44,843 bases of DNA from NCBI GenBank assembly GCA_005777805.1, contig SXLG01000146.1:1-44843 (forward strand), read 5' to 3'. A program made the translations under genes and the position numbers. A model generated the notes under the pieces. It was not told the origin of the DNA. It worked only from the letters and a program-made list of their open reading frames with translations, and ran no database searches. This document shows, in pieces, positions 1 to 7,551 of the stretch. Source of the stretch: Pseudomonadota bacterium (GTDB taxonomy: Bacteria > Desulfobacterota > Binatia > UBA12015). Each line of letters opens with the position of its first letter. Position 1 is the first letter of the stretch.

Positions 1-203
1 ATCGCGTCAAGATTGTCCAGGACCGGCGCAGCGGCGGCTACAAGATCAAGGTCTATCTTGGGACGACGGTGATGGAGCTGGGGCTCTACGGACCGGCGGA
101 GATGGACATTGTGACGCCGAGTGGGGCGACCTACCGCGGGGAGGCGCCGAATTGCCGCGGCGGCGTGCCGCCCGAGGAGCGCCTCTTATGCCTGGGCGGC
201 TGA
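1..203 (+). CDS. C-terminal fragment of an unknown protein (5' truncated by the window)
   Basis: The frame is open from the left edge to TGA at 201-203 and encodes the last 66 residues of a protein. Codon use is GC-rich at third positions, as in neighbouring genes. The fragment has alternating hydrophobic and polar residues (KIKVYLGTTVMELGLYG), which suggests beta strands, followed by a Gly/Pro-rich tail with two Cys residues (NCRGG, LLCLGG). That could suit a secreted or cell-surface domain, but no family is recognised. It lies upstream of the MNT/HEPN pair with about 260 bases between them, so co-transcription is doubtful. Confidence 0.5.
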   Translation, partial: RVKIVQDRRSGGYKIKVYLGTTVMELGLYGPAEMDIVTPSGATYRGEAPNCRGGVPPEERLLCLGG

Positions 204-241
204 GAGCCGTAGCGTAAGCTGCTGGTGAGACGCGCAGCCGT

Positions 242-260
242 CCGGGGAGAGAGTCCCCGG
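242..260 (+). terminator. Short perfect hairpin after the first gene
   Basis: Seven-base perfect stem (CCGGGGA / TCCCCGG) with a 5-base loop (GAGAG), 39 bases after the stop at 203. There is no following T-run, so termination is inferred from position only. Confidence 0.3.
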
Positions 261-466
261 GCGGCCGCGTCGTCGTTTCGGGGCCAGATGCGCCGGAGCC
301 CTGAGGCCCAGAGGATGGCCGGCGGTTCCGTGGGTGAGAGACAGCGGATTGGCCTGCCGTGCGCCGCCTGCAGCAGGGCGGGAGCTTGCAACCGGGTAGC
401 GGAGCCCGATCGCTCGCCGACGGCTTTCGGGCTAGTGTGGCCGCGTGTCGGCCGAGGAGCAGGGCC

Positions 467-844
467 ATGGACCTCTTCGGGCCGCGGCTCCGCGGCCTGT
501 TCCTCTTCGGTTCACGCATCGGCGACAGGCCCCGCTCAGATTAAGACCTTGACCTTGGCGTGTGGCTCGAGCCTCTGCTCCGCCGCGCCACGACGTGGTT
601 GCCCTGGGCCGCTCGGTTCGAGGACCTCGAGCCCGTCCTCGATCCGACCTTCTTCACTCGCCGATCGCTGGACGATCCGCCGGGCTGGTTGCTCGAGGGG
701 ATCGCCCGAGGCGTCCGCGTGCTGCACGATCCGGTCGGCGAACTCGCTGGCCACCTGAGCAGAGCTGAGGTCCTGCTGGAATCGGTGCACGTCAAACGGC
801 GCCTCTTCATGGGGTTGCCGTTCTACGAAAGCGTCGGGCGATGA
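467..844 (+). pseudogene. MNT-type nucleotidyltransferase (HEPN partner), interrupted by TAA
   Basis: One reading frame from ATG 467 to TGA 842-844, broken only by TAA at 542-544. GAGGAG at 454-459 gives a ribosome site. Before the stop it encodes GLFLFGSRIGDRPRSD, the Gly-Ser motif of minimal nucleotidyltransferases. Immediately after it the frame reads DLDLGVWLEP, which supplies the paired catalytic aspartates. The expected residue at the stop is Ser, because motifs of this family read GS...SDxD, and TCA to TAA is a single change. The downstream part continues uninterrupted for 99 codons and overlaps the HEPN start by ATGA, the usual arrangement of MNT/HEPN operons. In characterised pairs the MNT protein neutralises the HEPN RNase by adenylylating it. 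Here it should be inactive unless the stop is a sequencing error or is read through. Confidence 0.7.
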
Positions 845-1272
845 CCCACACGGGCGCTCTCGCCGTGAACTACCTCCGGCGATCTCGGCTCTGTGTCCGG
901 GCGGGGGAGGCGCTCATCGCGGCGGGGGATCAGGCTGATGCCGTGCGTGAGAGTCAGGAGACCGTCGAACTAGCCGTCAAGGCGCTTCTCGAGCTGGCCG
1001 GCCTCTCGTATCCCCGCGCGCATGACGTGGCACGCCTTCTCCGCGATCCGCTGATTCAGGGGACGATTCTCGAGGCTGGCTGGGTCGGTGAGATCGAGCG
1101 CGTCTCGAAGACGCTGCGGCGAGATCGTGAGCTCTCGTTCTACGGCGACGAGGACGTCCTGCCGCTCGAGTACTACGAGCGTGCCGATGCCGACAGCGCG
1201 CTCGAACAGCTTCTGCGTGTGCTCGCGCTCGTCTCCGAGGGCTTCGAACGACACGGCACTCCGGTGCTTTAG
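841..1272 (+). CDS. HEPN domain protein
   Basis: 143 residues. The segment RESQETVELAVKALLELAG, then YPRAHDVARLL, is the helical signature of HEPN proteins of the COG2250 type: a conserved Glu/Ala-rich helix and a His shortly after a Pro. HEPN proteins paired with MNT nucleotidyltransferases are commonly the toxin or effector half of a two-gene module, or nucleotide-binding subunits in other contexts. The ATG overlaps the MNT stop (ATGA), implying translational coupling. An Arg-x4-6-His RNase motif is not obvious, so RNase activity is not assured. Its predicted partner carries a nonsense codon, so the module may be decaying. Confidence 0.75.
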   Translation: MTHTGALAVNYLRRSRLCVRAGEALIAAGDQADAVRESQETVELAVKALLELAGLSYPRAHDVARLLRDPLIQGTILEAGWVGEIERVSKTLRRDRELSFYGDEDVLPLEYYERADADSALEQLLRVLALVSEGFERHGTPVL

Positions 1273-1358
1273 GAGCTGCTGCGCAAGGCTCGCCAGCCGA
1301 CGCTTGCGCCGGCTGTGGCAAGCTCCCATGATGCCTCCCGTCCGGGGGAGGGCTCACC

Positions 1359-3527
1359 ATGCCGACGACCGCGCTCCGTCGCTGTAATCTGTGCGAGGCC
1401 GGCTGTGGCCTCAGGCTCGAAGTCGAGGGCGATCGTATCGTCGCGGTCGCGCCCGACCCCGATGATCCGTGGTCGGCGGGTTACGTCTGCCCCAAGGGGA
1501 TGGCGATCGCCGCGGTCCATCACGATCCCGACCGCGTGCGGCGGCCGCTGCGCCGCCGTCCCGATGGCGGCTTCGACGAGATCGGGTGGGACGAGGCGTT
1601 CACGTTTGCGGGCGCGCGCCTGCGCGAAATCCGCTCCGCGCATGGCGCCGATGCGATCGCCGTCTACTTCGGCAATCCGATGGTTCACAACTACAGCGCG
1701 GTCTTCATGCTGGGGGCTCTGGTCAACACGATCGGCACACGCAACCGCACCAGCGCCAGCTCGCAAGACACGGCACCACGCTTCGCGGCCTCGCACTACC
1801 TCTACGGCAACACGCTGCTCCTCCCGGTGCCCGACATCGACCGCACAGACTACCTACTTTGCATCGGTTCGAATCCCGTGGTGTCGCAAGGCAGTGCGAT
1901 GGTCACGCCCAATGTGCGGGCGCGGCTGCGCGCCATCGGCGAGCGTGGCGGGCGGGTCGTGGTGGTCGACCCGCGCCAGACGGAGACCGCCAAACTCGCC
2001 GACGAACACGTCTTCATCCGACCGGGCAGCGACGCGGCCTTTCTGCTCGCCCTGCTGCAGGTGCTGGTCGAGACCGGTCGTGTCGACCGGGAACGCATCG
2101 CGGAGGTCGCGAGCGGTCTTGCCGAGGTCGAGCAGCGGCTCGGTGCGTTCTCGCCCGAGGCCACGGCGTCCTTCACCGGCATCGCTCCCGACGTCACGCG
2201 AAGGCTTGCGCTCGAGTTTGCCGCCGCCCGCCGTGGCGTTGCCTACACCCGCATCGGCACGTGCAACAACGCCTTTGGCACGCTCGGCACGTGGGCGACC
2301 GATCTGCTCAACATTGCGACCGGTCGGCTCGGTGCCGAGGGTGGGTGGATGTTCCCTGAACCCGCGCTTGATGGCGCGCAGTTCACCCGATTCGCGGGTT
2401 TGAACGGCCACGCGCGCTGGAAGAGCCGCGTGCGCGGTCTGCCCGAGATCGCCTGCGACCTGCCGGCCTCGATCCTCGCCGAGGAGATCGAGACGCCGGG
2501 CCAGGGTCAGATCCGGGCGATGCTCACGCTGGCGGGCAACCCTGTGCTCTCGACGCCCAACGGGCCGCGGCTCGACCGCGCGCTCGAGCGGCTCGACTTC
2601 ATGGTTTCGGTCGATCTCTACGTCAATGAAACCACGCGCCACGCCGATCTGATCCTGCCACCGGCCTGGGCGCTGGCCGAGGATCACAGCGAGCCGGTGT
2701 CGCCGAGCGTGTCGCTGCGCAACACCGTGCGCTGGGATCCGCCGGTGGTGGCGCGCGCGCCGGACGAGCTTGCCGACTGGCAGATCATGCTGCGACTCGC
2801 CGAGGAACTCGGTGGGGGACCGGTGGGCGTCCGCTGGGTCGATGGCCTGCTGCGGCGGATCGGTTTTCGCTACGACCCGGAACGAGCGCTCGACCTGCTG
2901 CTGCGGCTCGGCCCGCACGGCGATCGCTTCCTGCCCTGGTCGAAGGGCATCAATCTTAAAAAAGTCCAGGCCCAACCGTACGGCCTGGACCTCGGGCCGG
3001 CGCGCACCGGCATCCGCCATCGCCTGCAGCATCGCGACCACAAGGTCCATCTGGCGGCCGGACCCTTTCTTGCCGCCATGGAGGATCTCGCGCGTGAGAT
3101 CATGTGCCCACGCGACGGCGGCGAACTCTTGCTGATCGGCCGCCGTGAGCTGCGCTCGAACAACTCGTGGATGCACAACCTGCCGGCGCTGGTCGCGGGC
3201 AGGGAGCGTTGTGTGCTGCTGGTCCATCCGGCCGACGCTGCTCGCGCCGGGCTGCGCGACAGCCAACCGGCCCGGCTCGAGAGCCGGGTCGGCACGGTGA
3301 TCGTCCCGGTGCGGGTAAGCGACGAAATCATGGAGGGCGTGGTCAGCCTGCCCCACGGCTGGGGCCACGCGGCGAGCGGTCCCTGGCAGGCCGTGGCCGG
3401 CGCTCACGCTGGCGTCTCCGCCAACGATCTCACCGACGACCAGCATGTCGAGGGCATCGTCGGCCAGTCGATTCTCAACGGCGTGCCGGTGCGGCTCGGC
3501 GCGGTCGCCGACGTCGTCGCAGCCTGA
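1359..3527 (+). CDS. Molybdopterin (bis-MGD) oxidoreductase with 4Fe-4S domain
   Basis: 722 residues, preceded by a strong GGGGGAGGG site. Cys9, Cys12, Cys16 and Cys44 (CNLCEAGC ... GYVCPKG) form the N-terminal 4Fe-4S motif of the formate dehydrogenase/nitrate reductase (DMSO reductase) superfamily. The following region (IGTRNRTSASSQDTAP, then DYLLCIGSNP and VVVVDPRQTETA) matches molybdopterin-binding segments, and the C-terminal 120 residues resemble the molydopterin-dinucleotide binding domain (PARLESRVG). No twin-arginine signal is seen, so it is probably cytoplasmic. There is no neighbouring beta subunit, membrane anchor or mobA-like gene, suggesting a single-subunit enzyme. The substrate cannot be inferred. 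The active-site position reads Ser/Gln rather than an obvious Cys or Sec. Confidence 0.88.
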   Translation: MPTTALRRCNLCEAGCGLRLEVEGDRIVAVAPDPDDPWSAGYVCPKGMAIAAVHHDPDRVRRPLRRRPDGGFDEIGWDEAFTFAGARLREIRSAHGADAIAVYFGNPMVHNYSAVFMLGALVNTIGTRNRTSASSQDTAPRFAASHYLYGNTLLLPVPDIDRTDYLLCIGSNPVVSQGSAMVTPNVRARLRAIGERGGRVVVVDPRQTETAKLADEHVFIRPGSDAAFLLALLQVLVETGRVDRERIAEVASGLAEVEQRLGAFSPEATASFTGIAPDVTRRLALEFAAARRGVAYTRIGTCNNAFGTLGTWATDLLNIATGRLGAEGGWMFPEPALDGAQFTRFAGLNGHARWKSRVRGLPEIACDLPASILAEEIETPGQGQIRAMLTLAGNPVLSTPNGPRLDRALERLDFMVSVDLYVNETTRHADLILPPAWALAEDHSEPVSPSVSLRNTVRWDPPVVARAPDELADWQIMLRLAEELGGGPVGVRWVDGLLRRIGFRYDPERALDLLLRLGPHGDRFLPWSKGINLKKVQAQPYGLDLGPARTGIRHRLQHRDHKVHLAAGPFLAAMEDLAREIMCPRDGGELLLIGRRELRSNNSWMHNLPALVAGRERCVLLVHPADAARAGLRDSQPARLESRVGTVIVPVRVSDEIMEGVVSLPHGWGHAASGPWQAVAGAHAGVSANDLTDDQHVEGIVGQSILNGVPVRLGAVADVVAA

Positions 3528-3554
3528 GGCCGCACCGACGTCGGCGCGCTCACC

Positions 3555-5186
3555 TCACTCGAAATCTTCTGCGGCGATCTGCCACCAGAGTTCGCATTCG
3601 GCGCGCCGGAAGCGCTCGACCGGCCGGATCACGGCGTCCAATTCGAGCCGCAAATCGGTCGCGTCCAGCCAGCGCGGCCAGCGGAGTGCTCCCTCACCCC
3701 CGGGTTCACCGTTTCGGGCGAAGCGCGTCCAGTAGCCCTGAAGGGCCGTGGCGAGAGCCGCATCCTCGGGCGTCGGTGGCGTCACCGAGCCGAAGACGTA
3801 GGCAATCTCGGCGCCGTGAGTCGCCCCCAGAAAAGAAATCGAGGGGATCGGGATCGGGCGCGCGAAGTTGTAGGCATAGACCGGCGCACCCCCCAGCGAC
3901 GCGCGCCGCGCGGTATCCGACGTGCCGCAGACGAGGAACGAATCGCCCGCGGTGCGGACGAATGCGTCACGCGGCGATGCGAACGCGGTAGCGGGGTAGA
4001 GGGCCGCGATCTCGTCCGCCCAGTGCCCCCAGCGGGCCGTGAGTGCGGCGAGATAGTCCGCCTCGGTCTCGAGGGGGGGCAGGTTCCCCGTCAAGGCAAA
4101 GAGGGTTCCTTCGTCGGCATTCGAGCCGAGCAGGTAGGGAACCTTGGCGAACTCGCCCCGGTCGTAGAGGGTCCGCGGCTGATCGGGCAGGACGTCACCA
4201 TCGACGATCGGTCCGATCCCGCCGCCCCGCGCCAGCAGCTCGGCCACCGGTACTGCACGCATGCAGGCGAGCGGGTCGGCGGCCCCAGCGCAGCCCAGCT
4301 CGGTCGCCAGCTCGGCACCTCGCGCTTCGCCCTCGGAGCGGGTCGTGGTGCGGAAGGTGCAGCCGCCACTCTCGCTGATCGCGCGGTGGAAGAGTCCGCG
4401 ACTCCCCGGCGAGGCGACGTGGAAGCAGACGTCGAAAGCGCCGGCGCTCTCGCCGAAGATCGTGACGTTGTCCGGATCACCTCCGAAGGGAGCGATGTTG
4501 TCCCGCACCCATTCGAGCGCCAGCCGCTGATCCAGCAGGGCCTGGTTGCCCGAGAAGGCACGCTTCGAGTCTTCGCCTGCCAATGCCGGATGGCTGAGGA
4601 AGCCCAACACTCCGAGTCTGTAGTTGGCGCTGACCACCACGACCCCGTGCTGTTCCGCGAGCATCCGGCCGTCGTAGAAAAGGCCACCGATCCCGAGGGG
4701 AACTTCGTCGGCGGTCGAGCCGCCGGTGTTGCCGCCGCCGTGGATCCACACCATGACGGGCAGGGGGTGGGAGGGGGCAGGCTCGGGCGTCCAGACGTTG
4801 AGGTGGAGGCAATCCTCGTTCTCGCTGTACGGGGACGTGATTCCGGCGTTCTGCGCACAGGCGGGACCCATGGCGCTTGCGTCAAGCACGCCGGCCCAGG
4901 GCTCGGCCGGCACGGGCGGCTGCCAACGCCGCTCGCCCACCGGCGGTCGGGCGAAGGGAATGCCGAAGAAGTGGCGCGTGCCGCCTTCGGTTACGCCCTG
5001 CACATCGCCCGCATCGAGGTGAAGCAGCGTTCCCGACTGGATGGCCACCGGGCCGGCGGGACCGCCGACGTTGCCGCAGGCGGCGGCGCAGAGGGTCAGT
5101 GGCGCCAGAATTGCCCAAACGACCACCCGGCGGGCGGTTCGTTGCGGAGGCATGATCTGCGGGCGGTAGGTCGTGGGAGGTAGCAT
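3555..5186 (-). CDS. Type-B carboxylesterase, predicted lipoprotein
   Basis: About 543 residues, the usual length for the carboxylesterase type B family. Catalytic features are visible: oxyanion motif WIHGGGNTGG, nucleophile elbow FGESAGAF, an acidic segment SNADEGTLF and the His region GATHGAEIAYVFG. The N-terminus has a basic region, a hydrophobic stretch (VVVWAILAPLTL) and CAAAC, consistent with a lipoprotein signal and periplasmic or outer-membrane location. ATG 5186 is chosen because GAGGAG lies 10 bases upstream; ATG 5153 would give a more compact signal peptide but has no clear ribosome site. The enzyme would hydrolyse carboxylic esters; the physiological substrate is unknown. It is convergent with the molybdopterin enzyme, only 27 bases from its stop. 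Confidence 0.85.
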   Translation of the reverse strand: MLPPTTYRPQIMPPQRTARRVVVWAILAPLTLCAAACGNVGGPAGPVAIQSGTLLHLDAGDVQGVTEGGTRHFFGIPFARPPVGERRWQPPVPAEPWAGVLDASAMGPACAQNAGITSPYSENEDCLHLNVWTPEPAPSHPLPVMVWIHGGGNTGGSTADEVPLGIGGLFYDGRMLAEQHGVVVVSANYRLGVLGFLSHPALAGEDSKRAFSGNQALLDQRLALEWVRDNIAPFGGDPDNVTIFGESAGAFDVCFHVASPGSRGLFHRAISESGGCTFRTTTRSEGEARGAELATELGCAGAADPLACMRAVPVAELLARGGGIGPIVDGDVLPDQPRTLYDRGEFAKVPYLLGSNADEGTLFALTGNLPPLETEADYLAALTARWGHWADEIAALYPATAFASPRDAFVRTAGDSFLVCGTSDTARRASLGGAPVYAYNFARPIPIPSISFLGATHGAEIAYVFGSVTPPTPEDAALATALQGYWTRFARNGEPGGEGALRWPRWLDATDLRLELDAVIRPVERFRRAECELWWQIAAEDFE

Positions 5187-5434
5187 CAATCTGGCTCTCC
5201 TCATTTTTTCGCTGCTTGTGTCGCCCGTGGAGCGGGCTGGTCTCGATTCCCACGCGGCCGGGGCCCTGGCGAGAGTCCGCCGGGAGCGCGGCCGGAGCGG
5301 GATTGAACTCGTTCCGGACCGGAAGACTGTGATGGTGGCGCCGGTCCTCTGCAAGCCCGGCCCCGTGCCCCGGCGTTGTCCGCGTGAGTGGCGGGCGTTC
5401 CGCCGCGACTGCCTCCCTTCCCTGGGTGCGCCCC

Positions 5435-5611
5435 GTCGAGCAAGGTGAATCAGGAGGGCAGGCCAGTCGAGGTGGGTACTCCGAAATCGCGTCGCGCAAG
5501 CGTCGCGTCGAGCAAGATGAGTCAGGAGAGCAGATCGGTCGAGGTGGGTACTCCGGAGGCGCGCCACGCAAGCGTCGCGTTCGCCAAGATGAGCCAAGAG
5601 GGAGGACCTCC
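5435..5611. repeat. 72-bp tandem repeat, about 2.5 copies
   Basis: Copies begin at 5435 (GTCGAGCAAGG), 5507 (GTCGAGCAAGA) and 5579 (GTTCGCCAAGA), an exact 72-base period. The first two are similar across the whole unit, including GTCGAGGTGGGTACTCCG. The repeat lies between the divergent esterase and histidine kinase genes. 72 bases equals 24 codons, and the unit has no stop in the kinase frame, so it could encode repeated peptide (KMSQES..VEVGTPEARHASVA) ahead of the kinase. The rest of the 5187-5588 gap shows nothing else recognisable. Confidence 0.85.
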
Positions 5612-7343
5612 TGGCAAGGACGCGACACGGCCACCGCGAGGTCTCATCGGCCGAGCCTCACGGGCTGCCAGGGGAGAGCCTGCGGCGGGGATCTGGCTGA
5701 ATCTCGCCGCAGTTGCCGCCGTGCTCGCCACCACGGTGTTCATGACCGGGACGCGGAGCGGCGCCTACCATCAATGGGCGCCAACCGGCTCCCCCGGGAT
5801 GGCCGCGGGCTTCTTGTTGCAATTCGGGTGGGCGGCGCTGCCGGGGGTCGTGCTCGGCGGGGTGCTGGCGCCCCTGCTCTCCGGCGAGAGTGTCGCCGTG
5901 AGTGCCGCCATTGCGCTCTCGAGTCTGGCGGGCGGGGCGACCTGCGTTGCACTGCTGCGCAACACGACGGCCCCGACACAGCTCTTCGGAGAGTGGCGCA
6001 GTATCCTGCGCTTCGTCGGTGTGGCCGCGCCGATTGCGTCCGCCGTCGTGCTGGCGATCCGTATCCCGGCACTGGATGCCCTGGAGCGCGAGTCCCTGCT
6101 CTCGCTTGGGCAGCGGCTCGTCATCGGCCTCCCGGTGGCGCTCTTGCAGATCATGCTCGGAATGCCCCTTGTGCTTGCTGGCGTGCCGGGGAGGGAACCT
6201 CTGGCGCGCCTCCCGATGCGCCGGCGCGCCGAGGGGGGTGCGCTGGTTCTGTCTGCGGCCCTCATGGTGGCCGTAGCGACCCGGATTCCCGCGGGTTCGG
6301 CGTGGGCCCCTCTCCATTCCCTGGTGATCTTCGCGTTCGTGATGCTCGTGGCGATCGCCTTCCGCTTCGGCTGGCGCTGGCTCGCGGTGACCAATCTTCT
6401 CCTGGTCGGCCTGGCCTACGGTCCGACGGCGCAGGGCCTCGGGCCCTTCGGGGGTGGGGCGACGACGGAGAGCGGGCCAATCACGGGTGTGCTGGCGGCA
6501 CTCTTTCTCACCTTCGCGAGCCTGGGCATCCTGATCATGGCTTGTCGACAGCGCGAGACCGAGCGCTCGCTCGAGCGGGCACGGCTCGTGGCCGAACGCG
6601 CGAACGCGGCCAAGAGCGAATTCCTCGCGATAGTCAATCATGAAATAAGGACGCCGCTCAACGTCCTGGCAATGGGTGTCGACCTGCTGCTGGAGGGCCC
6701 GCTCGAGGCGCAGGACGTTGGGGTCGTCCGGAGCGTCCAGCGGGCCTCTGTCGCGCTCAAGGCTCTGATCGGTAACACGCTCGACCTGGCACAGGTCGAG
6801 CAGGGGCAGCTCGCACTTTCCCGCGAGAGAGTCCGACTGCGCGCAATCATCGAGGACGTGCGCGTGATGCTCGACCTGGAGGTCGCACGGCGAGATCTCC
6901 ACTTCGAGGTCGAGGTAGATACATCGCTTGATGTGGACCTGATCGGCGACACGGCCCGTTTGCGCCAGATCCTTCTCAATTTGGCTGCGAACGCCGTCAA
7001 GTTCACCGAGAACGGCTCGATCGTGCTGCGCGCGGGACGAAGCGCGGACCCTTCGGGCCATGGCGTCGTTCACGTCGAGGTCGAGGACACCGGGGTCGGC
7101 GTTCCCGAGGACCTCCGGGAGCAAATCTTCGAGGCTTTCTGGCAGCAGCGCGATCCCGGGGGCGCGAGCCGCCAGGGCGTCGGGCTCGGGCTCGCCATCA
7201 CGCGGAAACTCGTCGAACTCATGGGTGGTCGAATCACGGTCACGGGTCGATCGGCGAACGGCGCCTGCTTCACGGTGACGCTGCCGCTGGACCTGGCCGG
7301 TGTGGCGCCGCCGGCAGTCGTCGGAAGCGGGTCCGTGAGCTGA
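5589..7343 (+). CDS. Membrane histidine kinase with MASE1-like sensor region
   Basis: About 584 residues from ATG 5589. The first half holds roughly eight hydrophobic segments (for example LAAVAAVLATTVFM, GWAALPGVVLGGVLAPLL, LVIFAFVMLVAIAF, GVLAALFLTFASLGIL) arranged like a MASE1 integral-membrane sensor. The cytoplasmic half has the H-box FLAIVNHEIRTPLN with the phospho-acceptor His near residue 355, then the ATPase N-box LLNLAANAVKFTENG, G1 VEDTGVGVP, F-box IFEAFWQ and G2 GVGLGLAITRKLVELMGG. No receiver domain or adjacent response regulator is present, so it is an orphan. The start is uncertain: the frame is open back to 5388 through the 72-bp repeats (ATG at 5388 and 5517), and none of the possible starts has a good ribosome site. 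Confidence 0.85.
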   Translation: MSQEGGPPGKDATRPPRGLIGRASRAARGEPAAGIWLNLAAVAAVLATTVFMTGTRSGAYHQWAPTGSPGMAAGFLLQFGWAALPGVVLGGVLAPLLSGESVAVSAAIALSSLAGGATCVALLRNTTAPTQLFGEWRSILRFVGVAAPIASAVVLAIRIPALDALERESLLSLGQRLVIGLPVALLQIMLGMPLVLAGVPGREPLARLPMRRRAEGGALVLSAALMVAVATRIPAGSAWAPLHSLVIFAFVMLVAIAFRFGWRWLAVTNLLLVGLAYGPTAQGLGPFGGGATTESGPITGVLAALFLTFASLGILIMACRQRETERSLERARLVAERANAAKSEFLAIVNHEIRTPLNVLAMGVDLLLEGPLEAQDVGVVRSVQRASVALKALIGNTLDLAQVEQGQLALSRERVRLRAIIEDVRVMLDLEVARRDLHFEVEVDTSLDVDLIGDTARLRQILLNLAANAVKFTENGSIVLRAGRSADPSGHGVVHVEVEDTGVGVPEDLREQIFEAFWQQRDPGGASRQGVGLGLAITRKLVELMGGRITVTGRSANGACFTVTLPLDLAGVAPPAVVGSGSVS

Positions 7344-7551
7344 GATCCGACACGTCCTGTCAAGGTCCCCATCGGCAATCTCGGCGTGGCTGGCGCAGCG
7401 CTCCACCACGATCACGACTTGCCAGGGCAGCGGGCGTGGGGCCGCGGGCATGTTGCCGGACTTCCGAATTGCGGATGTAGAACCGACGACGGTGCAGGAC
7501 GCCCGCCGCGTGGGGCTGCGGGAGTATCGCCGGTGCTGCTAGGAGCGGAGC

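Noticed and set aside
1866-1878. tRNA T-arm-like GGTTCGAATCCCG
   Set aside because: It lies in frame inside the molybdopterin enzyme (GSNPV codons) and no acceptor stem or anticodon arm surrounds it.
1854-3446. Long open frame antisense to the molybdopterin oxidoreductase
   Set aside because: High GC removes stops on the opposite strand; the sense frame has clear family motifs and a strong ribosome site, the antisense frame has neither. Similar antisense frames over the histidine kinase, aroB and the coiled-coil/RelE gene were rejected for the same reason.
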